IMG/VR virus record: IMGVR_UViG_3300025133_000504
Span: 1 to 27,454 of that record
Strand: one strand, 5' to 3'
Origin: a virus
DNA length: 27,454 nucleotides
Part shown: positions 8,525-15,985 of the stretch, one piece after another
How positions within the stretch are numbered: position 1 is the stretch's first letter
How the letters are laid out: the number at the start of each line of letters is the position of its first letter
Position numbers and translations under genes: made by a program
Notes under the pieces: generated by a model
Seen by the model: only the letters and a program-made list of their open reading frames with translations
Database searches by the model: none
What the model was told of the DNA's origin: nothing

Positions 8525-9184
8525 TCAGCCTCCAAAAGCTTTCATATAATAGTTAGGATTGTCCGCGCGAAATTGATCCAACGCTTCAGAATAGGTGATA
8601 CCCTTCTCTGTTTTGAGCTTATGCACTGCCTCGTCAAGAGACTTAATATTGACCTCAGCGCCACTAGCACCATGACCAATTTCAGTCAACGGCACTGATG
8701 AGCCAGACTCACGAGAGCTAAACATCTGCCAAAACTCAGGCTGAGTCTTGCGGACCTCCCACGCCTTCTCAGCAGTATCTTTCTCACTTGGTGATACTTT
8801 GCCTTCACTAAGAAGCATATCGACTGCTCGACCACACTCTACAGCATCACGCTCTGAGCGTAATTTCTTAATCTCTGCATCCTGAGCGCTGACCTTCTCA
8901 TTAAGCGCGTGGATCTCAGAGAGCATCATAGGTGATAATGATTCACTCAATTTAGTCTCCTTGTCATCATCATCTTTTGAAGACTCCTCAAGCTTCTTAG
9001 GCTCTTCTTCATCTTCTTTTAATGACTCTTCTTTATCTTTATCGTCTTTTGACTCTGTTGAGAGTGAAGCTTCTGAGTCTTGCTTCATCTCTTTGATTTG
9101 GTCCTCAAGCTCGCGGACCATCTCATCTTTGGCGATGAGCATCTGCTTGAGCTCTTCAGGTGACATGCTGTCAATGCTGTCCAT
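8525..9184 (-). CDS. Scaffold protein from an internal start (Mu Z-like)
   Basis: An in-frame ATG at 9184-9182 (codon 216 of the protease/scaffold gene) is preceded by AGAGGAG with about six bases spacing, a better ribosome site than that of many genes here. It would give a 219-residue protein starting MDSIDSMSPEELKQML, i.e. the acidic coiled scaffold domain without the protease. Phage Mu makes its scaffold Z the same way, from an in-frame start within gene I. The start falls precisely at the junction between the protease domain (ending EEIQ) and the scaffold, which supports it. Confidence 0.65.
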   Translation of the reverse strand: MDSIDSMSPEELKQMLIAKDEMVRELEDQIKEMKQDSEASLSTESKDDKDKEESLKEDEEEPKKLEESSKDDDDKETKLSESLSPMMLSEIHALNEKVSAQDAEIKKLRSERDAVECGRAVDMLLSEGKVSPSEKDTAEKAWEVRKTQPEFWQMFSSRESGSSVPLTEIGHGASGAEVNIKSLDEAVHKLKTEKGITYSEALDQFRADNPNYYMKAFGG

Positions 9185-9829
9185 CTGAATCTCCTCTGTT
9201 AGTGTTACTCGATCTATTTGGTCATGTGACTGTGCAGGTCGAGGGGTAAGTGTGATGGCTAGTAGTTGAGCGTCTCCAACTTTAGAGCCACCGAGTCTGT
9301 CAAATACTTCACCGGCCAAGAACTCAGGTGAAGACCAGAGCACACCGCCGGCTTTAGTAACTACATCAAGACCGCGCTCATTATATGCAGGTGTCGCATA
9401 GAGCCCATCGTCTCTGAGATCGAGATCAATGATAAGACCTAGCGCGTTGCCAGATTCGGGGGGCGCTGGTGATCCTGATTGGAATGGTGATGTAGCGTGT
9501 TGCCAGTCGATAATCACAGGGTCATTCTCTTTACGAGCGTTAAAGACTCTGACCATCTCAGTAAGCATCTCTACATCAATCTCTTTACCAATGGCGTCTC
9601 CGCTCATACGAGAAGACACCTGACCTAGGCCAAGAGTCTTAAACGGCTTACCAATCGTGAGCCCATCAGGTATGTCATAGCTAGAGACTTCAGAGAGCTG
9701 TACAGCCTCACCATAAGCTCTTAATGTAGATGGGCGCTGAAGCATCAAGCGCTTCTCAGTCTGTTGTCTTTGCTTATATGAATGACGCTTGAAGCTCGTG
9801 TTGATGCTCCTATTTCGCTTTTTTGCCAT
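8525..9829 (-). CDS. Prohead protease with C-terminal scaffold (Mu I-like)
   Basis: A 434-residue protein of two parts. Residues about 50-205 match Mu gpI-like proteases (LTEMVRVFNARKENDPVIIDWQHAT, GNALGLIIDLDL..DGLYATPAYNERG, GGVLWSSPEFLA, LLAITLTPRPAQ), with the DWQH His and WSSPEF Ser as the likely catalytic residues. Residues about 216-380 are a highly charged Asp/Glu/Lys/Ser coiled segment typical of scaffolding proteins, followed by a short tail (SLDEAVHKLKTEKGITYSEALDQF ... NPNYYMKAFGG). The protease should cleave scaffold after prohead assembly. An internal in-frame ATG at 9184 with a strong Shine-Dalgarno would make the scaffold part separately. The frame overlaps the portal end by 20 bp. 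Confidence 0.82.
   Translation of the reverse strand: MAKKRNRSINTSFKRHSYKQRQQTEKRLMLQRPSTLRAYGEAVQLSEVSSYDIPDGLTIGKPFKTLGLGQVSSRMSGDAIGKEIDVEMLTEMVRVFNARKENDPVIIDWQHATSPFQSGSPAPPESGNALGLIIDLDLRDDGLYATPAYNERGLDVVTKAGGVLWSSPEFLAGEVFDRLGGSKVGDAQLLAITLTPRPAQSHDQIDRVTLTEEIQMDSIDSMSPEELKQMLIAKDEMVRELEDQIKEMKQDSEASLSTESKDDKDKEESLKEDEEEPKKLEESSKDDDDKETKLSESLSPMMLSEIHALNEKVSAQDAEIKKLRSERDAVECGRAVDMLLSEGKVSPSEKDTAEKAWEVRKTQPEFWQMFSSRESGSSVPLTEIGHGASGAEVNIKSLDEAVHKLKTEKGITYSEALDQFRADNPNYYMKAFGG
9187..9196 (-). promoter_or_regulatory. Internal Shine-Dalgarno for the scaffold
   Basis: On the minus strand AGAGGAG lies inside the protease/scaffold coding sequence, about six bases before the in-frame ATG at 9184-9182. 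It is the element that would allow separate production of the scaffold. Confidence 0.6.
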
Positions 9830-11228
9830 CTCGCCTCCTTCTGATTAGTTGCTCAGTGAGTGCAGACACAGCACCACCACTGCCAATGCTAGACACTCGA
9901 GAGATAGCTGAGCGCTGTGCATCCTCAGGCAGGTCTCCAGCTCCTAGCCTCTCTCTGATTGCTCTCTCAAGATCATCATCAGGAGTGAGTAGACCAGACT
10001 GAACAAGGCCTGGGAGCATGCCAAGAGAGTCAGCTAGATCATCAGTGTCTAAGCCAGTGTGAGTAAGTTTTGGTAGCTTGCTAGGATCGATACAACCATA
10101 ATTCCAACGGATCAGCCGGCCTATGGTCCCACCACCACGTCTATCAATGCCACTAGCTTGAGATGCTACGAGATCACAAAGGTTGATAGCAGCACGTCTA
10201 AAGATTGATAGGTGGATTTCACCAACACTACGAGCACCGGTCTCAGTATTTCCGAGGTCAGCAAATTGAGCTAGGAAGGCTGATGCAATCTGTGAGTCAC
10301 ACTTAGTGATAATGTTGATAGGGCCATCAGCGTATAGGTTGGGTGTCGCTGCATAGGTGTCAAACTTAACAGCAGCGTTCTCGACTAAATAACTTTGCTC
10401 AGCGCTGATAAATGCCTGTGCTTGTACTTCAGCGTCATTGACCATGGAGTCAATGTCACCATCACTGAGGCCTAGAGACTCAGCAACAGAACGATCAACT
10501 ACTACTTTAGGTGTTGGCACTGCCCACCGGTCAAGACCTACACACATGAGGTTAGCGACACGTTGCTTAGTACGCCACCACCACCACACAGGCCTCAGCA
10601 TACCAACGCCCTCAAAGTTTGAACCCGTCTTATTGAGGGTGAGTAAGAGGAGCTTGTTAGCTGGGATGGGTTGTGGCTGTTTACCCACACCTACTGTGTT
10701 TTGAAGCACACCATCTAGTCTCTGATTATCACGTGATAACCACTGTGAGTGAGCTGATGGCTCACGATCTGCATAGTGTGACAGCCACACCCTGACTCTA
10801 CCATCTGAGTCTGGTCCTACTTTGTAGACTTCTTCAGCGTATCGATAACCAAGAGGGATGAACTCTAGGAGATAAGCAAGTTGCTCCTCCCATGAGATAG
10901 ACATCTGACCTGAGAATCCATCGAGGCCCCAGCACTCATTTGCATATCTAGCGAGCTCGTCAGCTACCTCATCATTCTCAACGCCAGGCTCCCAACGCCA
11001 TGAAGCTGAAAGAAGAGTCTGTCTTAGCATGTGCCAAGATCGTCTAACGATGGGATCAGTCCTCATCATCTCTTCAGCCTCAGAGACCCAGTTGAGGCCT
11101 GTGAGTTGAGGGTTGTTCTCTTTGCCGGTGATGTTACCACCAGCGAGTTGAGTACCTGAAATTCCTTTCACCCCTAAACGCGGGTGCAGTGCTTTAAGGT
11201 GTTTGGGTGGCCTCTGTTCGTCTATCAT
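9810..11228 (-). CDS. Portal protein (Mu gp29 / DUF935-like)
   Basis: A 472-residue portal candidate; twelve copies form the DNA channel at the capsid vertex. Supporting segments are EEMMRTDPIVRRSWHMLRQTLLSASWRWEP near the N-terminus, LLEFIPLGYRYAEEVYKVG, the wing/stem region NKTGSNFEGVGMLRPVWWWWRTKQ, and a late AINLCDLVASQASG ... GGTIGRLIRWNYG helix typical of DUF935 portals. It lies in the normal place before the protease. Unlike most phages the portal gene does not directly follow the large terminase: four accessory genes lie between them. The start ATG has AGGGG about six bases upstream. Confidence 0.8.
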   Translation of the reverse strand: MIDEQRPPKHLKALHPRLGVKGISGTQLAGGNITGKENNPQLTGLNWVSEAEEMMRTDPIVRRSWHMLRQTLLSASWRWEPGVENDEVADELARYANECWGLDGFSGQMSISWEEQLAYLLEFIPLGYRYAEEVYKVGPDSDGRVRVWLSHYADREPSAHSQWLSRDNQRLDGVLQNTVGVGKQPQPIPANKLLLLTLNKTGSNFEGVGMLRPVWWWWRTKQRVANLMCVGLDRWAVPTPKVVVDRSVAESLGLSDGDIDSMVNDAEVQAQAFISAEQSYLVENAAVKFDTYAATPNLYADGPINIITKCDSQIASAFLAQFADLGNTETGARSVGEIHLSIFRRAAINLCDLVASQASGIDRRGGGTIGRLIRWNYGCIDPSKLPKLTHTGLDTDDLADSLGMLPGLVQSGLLTPDDDLERAIRERLGAGDLPEDAQRSAISRVSSIGSGGAVSALTEQLIRRRRDGKKAK

Positions 11229-11281
11229 ATGGACCCCTATTACGTGAGTGTGTCACGCTAGCATAGGCGAGAATACAGATT

Positions 11282-11773
11282 TTAATCACCTCTGTCCACA
11301 GATTCAATTTCAGGCAACCACTCCTCGACCGTAGGGGGGAGTATAACTTGATCAGGATCTTTCGTCTTAATCGGTCTTTCGCCTGAAAAGATGGATAGCT
11401 TCTCTATGACTGCTGTCTGTAGTTCTGAGATCTGCTCTCGGCTGAGTTGCATCTGAATCTGTGCATCCCTCAACCGGCCTATCAATGCTTCTCTGTCAGC
11501 GTTGGCAGATGCTAGCTTGTCTTTGAGGTCCTCGACTTCTGAAGGATCACGACCTGACGCTATAGCCATCATAGATGAGATAGAGCCGGTGATCATCCCG
11601 AGTATGCCTACTAAGACATCTCTGTTCTTTTCAACTATCTCCACATAAGTTAAGAATAGGATGAGCCCAACGACCAAGAGCATAAAAAATACACTAAACC
11701 ACCATCCCCGTTTGGTTTTCTCTTGGGCGCTGAGCTCTTTCTCTGTCTTACGCTGTTTAATATCCTGAGCCAT
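11282..11773 (-). CDS. Two-TM membrane protein with coiled coil
   Basis: A 163-residue protein I do not recognise. A basic, charged N-terminus (about 1-23) is followed by a transmembrane segment (WWFSVFFMLLVVGLILFLTY, 24-43), a short charged loop (EIVEKNRD), a second hydrophobic, small-residue-rich segment (VLVGILGMITGSISSMMAIA, 53-72), then a coiled coil (about 78-124) and an acidic tail. Both ends are predicted to lie on the same, probably cytoplasmic, side. It overlaps the cyclase homologue upstream by 17 bp, so the two are very likely translated together. The layout could fit a holin-like or pore-forming effector or a membrane scaffold; no cyclic-nucleotide-binding domain is seen. It lies 53 bp before the portal gene. 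Confidence 0.75.
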   Translation of the reverse strand: MAQDIKQRKTEKELSAQEKTKRGWWFSVFFMLLVVGLILFLTYVEIVEKNRDVLVGILGMITGSISSMMAIASGRDPSEVEDLKDKLASANADREALIGRLRDAQIQMQLSREQISELQTAVIEKLSIFSGERPIKTKDPDQVILPPTVEEWLPEIESVDRGD

Positions 11774-12560
11774 AAAACATTCTCACTATAAAGTTGGCTG
11801 TAATCTGTAACCATCTCACATATCCCTGAGCGCTCAAGTAGGGCCACAGTGTGCAGATGATGTAGATGAGATTGATCAGAGCCCATCGAGGTAACACCCA
11901 CATGATCCACTCTAAGACTTTACGGTCACGCGCTCTACTCTTGACCTTCTTAGGACCACCTAGTCGTTTTACTTTGTCAGTACCCTCAGGAGGCTGAAGC
12001 GACTTAATATCACTGCCTACTGCGTAGAGAGTCTGAGGAGTCTTTACACCTTTGAACTTATAGAGACCTATCATCACATATCGAGTCCCTTTTGGCGTAA
12101 ATGCATTGGTCGCGCCCTTGACAGACTCTAGCGCTTCAGATGTTAGAAGCACCTGACCAGCTCCACAGAGTGACATGGTGCGCGCTGCTATATTCTTACT
12201 GATACCCTCAAGCTCAACTCGTTTTGCTCCCACTGCTGTCCACGTGTCATCTTGGATAACCTCGATGACTGTATCCCAATGGATCCCTATTCTAGTATTC
12301 AAGTAAGTCTTGGCAGGAATAGTCTGTTGATAGATCAGTGCAAAGTTGACAGCATCGATGGGTCTATCAAAGCTCAGCATAAAACCATCAGATCTATCTA
12401 TCTCTCTACCGTCGAACTTATACAGCAAAGACCTGGTTAAACGGTCATGATACTGAAGCCAGATAGCAGCGTCCCTAGCGCCCACCTTCTCAACAAAAGC
12501 TGTACTGCCTATGAGGTCGAGTAGTACAATTGCTAACTGTCTCTCTTTGAGGTCGACCAT
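11757..12560 (-). CDS. Class III nucleotide cyclase homologue with C-terminal membrane segment
   Basis: A 267-residue protein. Residues about 8-182 form a class III adenylate/guanylate cyclase-type domain. Visible elements are the first metal Asp (D15 in LLDLIGST), the second (D58 in RSDGFMLSF), RIGIH at 90-94, the transition-state pair N123/R127 in KNIAARTMSL, GAGQVLLTSEAL, and KFKGVKTPQTLYAVG. The usual adenine-selecting Lys four residues before the second Asp is Ile54, and the Asp partner position is Glu116, so ATP or GTP preference cannot be assumed. A basic linker (about 196-214) leads to a hydrophobic region (216-242) and an amphipathic tail, placing the enzyme on the membrane. It overlaps dCMP deaminase upstream (28 bp) and the two-TM protein downstream. 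Pycsar cyclases belong to the same superfamily; membership here is unproven. Confidence 0.82.
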   Translation of the reverse strand: MVDLKERQLAIVLLDLIGSTAFVEKVGARDAAIWLQYHDRLTRSLLYKFDGREIDRSDGFMLSFDRPIDAVNFALIYQQTIPAKTYLNTRIGIHWDTVIEVIQDDTWTAVGAKRVELEGISKNIAARTMSLCGAGQVLLTSEALESVKGATNAFTPKGTRYVMIGLYKFKGVKTPQTLYAVGSDIKSLQPPEGTDKVKRLGGPKKVKSRARDRKVLEWIMWVLPRWALINLIYIICTLWPYLSAQGYVRWLQITANFIVRMFYGSGY

Positions 12561-12997
12561 CTTCTCACCACCTTCACATCATGCTTAATAAGATAATCAA
12601 TACCCGGCTGATCACCATCGTCTGGTGAGTATACCGCCTTGATGCCAGCATGGTGTATTAACTTAGCGCAGTTCAAGCAAGGTGAACGTGTGACAGCTAG
12701 ATGAGCATTTAGGGTAGATGCTCCAAGCCTTGAAGCGTTAACAATGGCGTTGGCTTCAGCATGGTGACACCCAACCTCAACACGCTGACCACTGATGATG
12801 TTGAGGTCAATACGTGAGCAAGTGTGATCTGAATGACACAGCCTAGACCCTCCTCGAGGAGGTCCATTATAACCATCTGAGATCACAGCCCATGACTCAG
12901 GATCATATATGACAGCACCCACTTGACCACGTGGACAAGGTGAGCATGAGGCTAAGAGCTCAGCCTGATCAATTCTCAGCTTGATGTGTTTTAACAT
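12533..12997 (-). CDS. dCMP deaminase
   Basis: A 154-residue deoxycytidylate deaminase-like enzyme converting dCMP to dUMP, the substrate of the ThyX encoded just upstream. The zinc site is intact: HAE (His79, Glu81 in HHAEANAI) and PCLNC (Cys107, Cys110). A family segment QVGAVIYD ... ISDGYNGPPRGG lies N-terminal. Additional Cys/His (LCHSDHTCS) are typical of the phage T4-type enzymes. I prefer the ATG at 12997; a TTG two codons upstream at 13003 is possible, and neither has a clear Shine-Dalgarno. The gene overlaps the end of thyX by about 29 bp and the cyclase start by 28 bp. Confidence 0.88.
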   Translation of the reverse strand: MLKHIKLRIDQAELLASCSPCPRGQVGAVIYDPESWAVISDGYNGPPRGGSRLCHSDHTCSRIDLNIISGQRVEVGCHHAEANAIVNASRLGASTLNAHLAVTRSPCLNCAKLIHHAGIKAVYSPDDGDQPGIDYLIKHDVKVVRRWSTSKRDS

Positions 12998-13649
12998 GAT
13001 CAACCAAGAGGGATGTTAGACTAATAGGCCAGATCTTACCCAGCTGAATCATGATGGCCTCAGCTACCTCTCTAGTCTCTGGCTGTGAGTGTGAGTCGAG
13101 CCTGAGTCTCAGAAACTTTGACCAGTTCAAGAGGTTACCTGTCATCCAAAAGGTAGTGTTGAGGGACTGAGGCAGAACGGCGCGCGCTTGCTCTCTAGCC
13201 ACTCCTGACTCGATCAGCTCATTATACATCTCCAAGCTCAACTCCTGATGACGCTCGATGAGCTCCACGAACTCTTCAGACCGGTTCACTACTTCAGAGG
13301 TCGAGCATTGCAGATTACTTTTAGCCTGTGCTCTCAACTCATCGGGTAGATGAAAGTCAAGCGCCTCTGATGTATAGCGCCGGCTCACCTCATTATAGCT
13401 GAATGTTCTATGTCTCATGATCTGCCTAGCTACATAGATAGGACAGTCGATGACAAAGGTGGCTGTCTGATGCTCAAAGGGTGATGTGTGCTGATGCTTA
13501 GCTAGGTATTTAATCAGCCTGAGATTACGATCATTCATCAGCTGATTCTCGTGGTCAGCAAAACTAACACGCGCTGCTAAAGCTGGTGTGTAGTCGTTAC
13601 CCATTGATGAAAGCAAACAGGCGTATCCTTGCCCTCCATAAATATTCAA
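12969..13649 (-). CDS. thyX: Flavin-dependent thymidylate synthase
   Basis: A 226-residue ThyX, which methylates dUMP to dTMP using FAD, NADPH and methylene-tetrahydrofolate. The signature RHRTFSYNEVSRRY occupies residues 79-92, fitting RHRxxSxNExSxRY exactly. The N-terminal ARVSF (26-30) and SPFEHQTATF (56-65) segments and the later ARAVLPQSLNTTFWMTGNLLNW and ETREVAEAI segments also fit. Length is normal. The likely start is TTG at 13649, overlapping the terminase stop as TTGA, with a purine-rich GGGGGAAGG close upstream. Together with dCMP deaminase it gives the phage a dCMP to dTMP route, common where a phage boosts thymidine nucleotide supply. Confidence 0.95.
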   Translation of the reverse strand: MNIYGGQGYACLLSSMGNDYTPALAARVSFADHENQLMNDRNLRLIKYLAKHQHTSPFEHQTATFVIDCPIYVARQIMRHRTFSYNEVSRRYTSEALDFHLPDELRAQAKSNLQCSTSEVVNRSEEFVELIERHQELSLEMYNELIESGVAREQARAVLPQSLNTTFWMTGNLLNWSKFLRLRLDSHSQPETREVAEAIMIQLGKIWPISLTSLLVDHVKTHQAEN

Positions 13650-15007
13650 AACCTTCCCCCTTTACCGCCTACTTTAACCTTTCGGCTTATCGGCGTCCTA
13701 GATGTGTATGACCTCTGATCAACCAGAGTGTCTGACCAGTTCCACGTTATTGCGTCATAGCGCAGTGCGTCAAGTGGGTCTTCACGTCCATCCTTTTTAG
13801 GTTGCTCTTTATTATCCTCCCACCCATAAGAGTAGATAGCTTTACGCAGACTGTTACCTGTGGCGCGCTCACCTGCATCCCATACCTCACGTGTTACTAA
13901 ATACTGACCTCGAGCAAAGCACCTCTTTAAGCGCTGAATACCATTAAGCACATCTGTCCTGATGGGGTCTGTGTTTGACCTCAGAGGCATACCTATCCCC
14001 AAAGGTGGTGGTGCTCTCATAGCTTTAAAGGCAGACCTACCTGTCTGATCATTCCTAGCTCTACCTGCTTTGTCAGCTACTCCATAGTCTAGCCAGATTC
14101 GCTCTCCAGGCGCTTCACTCTTCAGTGACCTAGGCCACGCGGTCATGAGTATGAGTCTAGCTAACTCATCGACGGTGACCTCAGCAGGGTTCAGCTCATG
14201 ACAGATTACATCAGCGCCTAGCTCATCATCATGGGCAATAATCTGCACTGATGGCTTTCGGAATCCCCAGTCTATTGCGATACGTCCACTCATCGATGGC
14301 CTATACTTCCAACCCTCGATGACGTGGAGCTCCTCATTAAACTCTGAGTAGATTAAACCGGTGGGTGGCCTTGGCTTATTGAGGACCATGGCGTCACGCT
14401 CCGCTTTGGGTAGTAGCTTAGTTGCCTCAAACCATTCAGCGCTGAGATTGTCCTCGTTAACATAAGACGTGTACAACATAGGCTGACACCCTGCTGTCTC
14501 TGCCATCTCTACCCACCATGCACCGGATACAGGCAGACCAACGAGGATCATGATGGGTGTTGGCCCTGCTCTTAATCGACCTAAAGCTTTGTGCGCCACT
14601 TCTGATGATAGCGTCTGGCACTCATCGATGAGACAGACCCCACTAGTCACATTTAGACCCTCAAGGGGATTATGAGTCGCGTCTCTTGTCCCCGGTCTAT
14701 AGTAGGACCTACACCACACTGTTGAGCCGGTCTGCGGATCTGCCCATTGGCGCAACGTGTGGTTGTAAGTCCACCCGAGAGGTGACAACCACTTCTCCAT
14801 CTCGGGCAACAGCACAGAGTTATAACGTGGATTCGTATCTGTGACAAGTAAGGAGCTGCGACCTGCTCTCCACTTGCTGATGAATAGAAGTGAAAAGACT
14901 AGCGCTGATGTCTTGCCTGATCCCCAACCACATCGAGCTGAGATAATGCGCTCCTCTCCTCTGATCGCTCCAATTATATCCTGTTGAAGCGGGTTGAGGC
15001 TAAGCAA
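13646..15007 (-). CDS. terL: Terminase large subunit
   Basis: A 453-residue packaging motor ATPase/nuclease. The Walker A-like loop is CGWGSGKT (26-33) and the Walker B is CLIDE (Asp128, Glu129), followed by a coupling-type segment (PTPIMILVGLPVSG). The C-terminal nuclease domain begins RIAIDWGFRKPSVQII with its first acidic residue, continues RIWLDYGVADKAGR, and ends with REDPLDALRYDAITW, the usual last acidic cluster. It cuts concatemeric DNA and pumps it through the portal. The most likely start is TTG at 15007, since GAGGG lies eight bases upstream and the first visible motif needs this length. It overlaps the small ORF upstream by 8 bp. Confidence 0.93.
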   Translation of the reverse strand: MLSLNPLQQDIIGAIRGEERIISARCGWGSGKTSALVFSLLFISKWRAGRSSLLVTDTNPRYNSVLLPEMEKWLSPLGWTYNHTLRQWADPQTGSTVWCRSYYRPGTRDATHNPLEGLNVTSGVCLIDECQTLSSEVAHKALGRLRAGPTPIMILVGLPVSGAWWVEMAETAGCQPMLYTSYVNEDNLSAEWFEATKLLPKAERDAMVLNKPRPPTGLIYSEFNEELHVIEGWKYRPSMSGRIAIDWGFRKPSVQIIAHDDELGADVICHELNPAEVTVDELARLILMTAWPRSLKSEAPGERIWLDYGVADKAGRARNDQTGRSAFKAMRAPPPLGIGMPLRSNTDPIRTDVLNGIQRLKRCFARGQYLVTREVWDAGERATGNSLRKAIYSYGWEDNKEQPKKDGREDPLDALRYDAITWNWSDTLVDQRSYTSRTPISRKVKVGGKGGRF

Positions 15008-15251
15008 AAGGTAAACCCTCTGAGGTTGCTACTTTTTTAGTCGTCTTTGTAATTCCATTGATATCAACTTCTAGTACATAAACTATAGTGCCCTGCATAA
15101 CATCAATTAGGTCATAGTAGATGATCAACCACCCTGTAGACTCGTCGAGTTCCTCAACCTTGTGATACGTTCCCTCGACTCTGTAATAGGTTCGCTCTCT
15201 ACTCGGCTCAACTGTCCACTGGCGCTTCAGCTTCACTCGTACTTTCATCAT
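15000..15251 (-). CDS. Small hypothetical protein between terminase subunits
   Basis: An 83-residue protein I do not recognise, predicted to be mostly beta strands (KVRVKLKRQWTV, YYRVEGTYHKVEEL, WLIIYYDLI, TIVYVLEVDINGITKTTKKV). A compact small barrel is plausible. It overlaps the end of the small terminase gene by 44 bp and the start of the large one by 8 bp. This tight nesting supports a real gene co-translated with the packaging genes, but gives no function. Confidence 0.6.
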   Translation of the reverse strand: MMKVRVKLKRQWTVEPSRERTYYRVEGTYHKVEELDESTGWLIIYYDLIDVMQGTIVYVLEVDINGITKTTKKVATSEGLPFA

Positions 15252-15663
15252 TTATTTCCTCGTCTGCTATACGTCTGGAATACGCCTGATTACTCTGCTC
15301 GACCATCAGAGCGAACATCTCATCAGACTGCTTATGTGGGTTGTTTACATGGAGCTCGACTTCTCGCTTTGCTCCCCATCTCTGAGGAAAGCGTCTCTCT
15401 AGGATCCATGCCAAACCACGCCAATCTTCTTTAAGCTCAGCTGTCTGCTTAATCTTAGAGAGTAAAACAGCCTCTGAGAATGTGATAGCGGCGTCTACTT
15501 CACGAGTCCACTCACCACCTTCACCGCTCGACTTTAACCACTCATAGTACGTCGCCTTGGCTATGCCGGCCTGAGCACATGAGGCTTCAACAGTGAGCCC
15601 GTCTCTGAGGTTAGCTAAGAGCTGATCCTTTTGGCGCTTCGTCTTTTTTCGACCTTTACCCAT
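15208..15663 (-). CDS. terS: Terminase small subunit
   Basis: A 151-residue protein with a basic N-terminus (GKGRKKTKRQKDQLLANLRDG) and a helix-turn-helix (LTVEASCAQAGIAKATYYEWLKSSG, about 24-48), then a helical oligomerisation region (VDAAITFSEAVLLSKIKQTAE, DWRGLAWILERRFPQRWGAKREVEL) and an acidic C-terminal tail. This is the pattern of HTH-type small terminases that recognise the packaging site and load DNA on the large subunit. RRFPQRWG is common in this group. It overlaps the STPR-like gene by 8 bp. Confidence 0.85.
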   Translation of the reverse strand: MGKGRKKTKRQKDQLLANLRDGLTVEASCAQAGIAKATYYEWLKSSGEGGEWTREVDAAITFSEAVLLSKIKQTAELKEDWRGLAWILERRFPQRWGAKREVELHVNNPHKQSDEMFALMVEQSNQAYSRRIADEEINDESTSEAEAPVDS

Positions 15664-15985
15664 GTCTACGTTTCCTATTAGCTAAACGCTGATATTCAAG
15701 ACGTGCCTGTCTTTTCTCAGGTGTCTCATTATCTCTAGCTCTTTGATTATAAACACGCTGTCTAGCTAGTCGAGCTTCTCTCTGTTCAGGCGCTTCACTG
15801 TGCCTATGCTTTCGATTCGCTGAGCGCTGATTCTCTAGTCGAGTCTGCCTCTGCTCAGGAGTCTCAACCTCTCGGCGGGCTCGAGCATACTCTCTCTGCT
15901 TAGACAGTCTGGCCTCTTTTTGCTCAGGAGTCTCTTGGCTCCTGGCTATCCTCATCCTGATTGCATCGTAGCTCATCACTTGCAT
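15656..15985 (-). CDS. STPR-like four-repeat DNA-binding protein
   Basis: A 109-residue, very basic and Arg/Gln/Glu-rich protein. After a 17-residue lead it consists entirely of four tandem repeats of exactly 23 residues, each starting E(T/A)PEQ(R/K) and containing ARLxxQR then an Arg-rich turn. This matches the STPR (score-and-three amino acid peptide repeat) described in silkworm FMBP-1, where four 23-residue helical repeats bind AT-rich double-stranded DNA. Repeats 1 and 3, and 2 and 4, are most alike, so a 46-residue unit seems to have been duplicated. A start at the fourth codon (ATG, with GAGG nine bases upstream) is about as likely as the annotated one. It lies between an 80-residue ORF and the small terminase. 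DNA binding is inferred. Confidence 0.75.
   Translation of the reverse strand: MQVMSYDAIRMRIARSQETPEQKEARLSKQREYARARREVETPEQRQTRLENQRSANRKHRHSEAPEQREARLARQRVYNQRARDNETPEKRQARLEYQRLANRKRRHG
15659..15934 (-). repeat. Four 69-bp tandem coding repeats
   Basis: Four in-frame 69-bp units (15866-15934, 15797-15865, 15728-15796, 15659-15727), each coding one 23-residue repeat. They differ at the DNA level but keep phase exactly. Alternate units resemble each other most. Confidence 0.85.

Noticed and set aside
8961-9188. Ser-rich plus-strand frame
   Set aside because: Complement of the acidic/Lys scaffold codons; composition artefact.
10438-10704. Plus-strand frame opposite the portal with a poly-His run
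   Set aside because: The His run is the complement of the portal's poly-Trp codons; antisense shadow.
11241-11260. Possible terminator before the portal gene
   Set aside because: CGTGA-TCACG is only a 5-bp stem without a T-tract.
11282-12560. Complete Pycsar operon
   Set aside because: No cyclic-nucleotide-binding domain is visible in the neighbour, and the cyclase substrate is unknown, so I report only superfamily resemblance.
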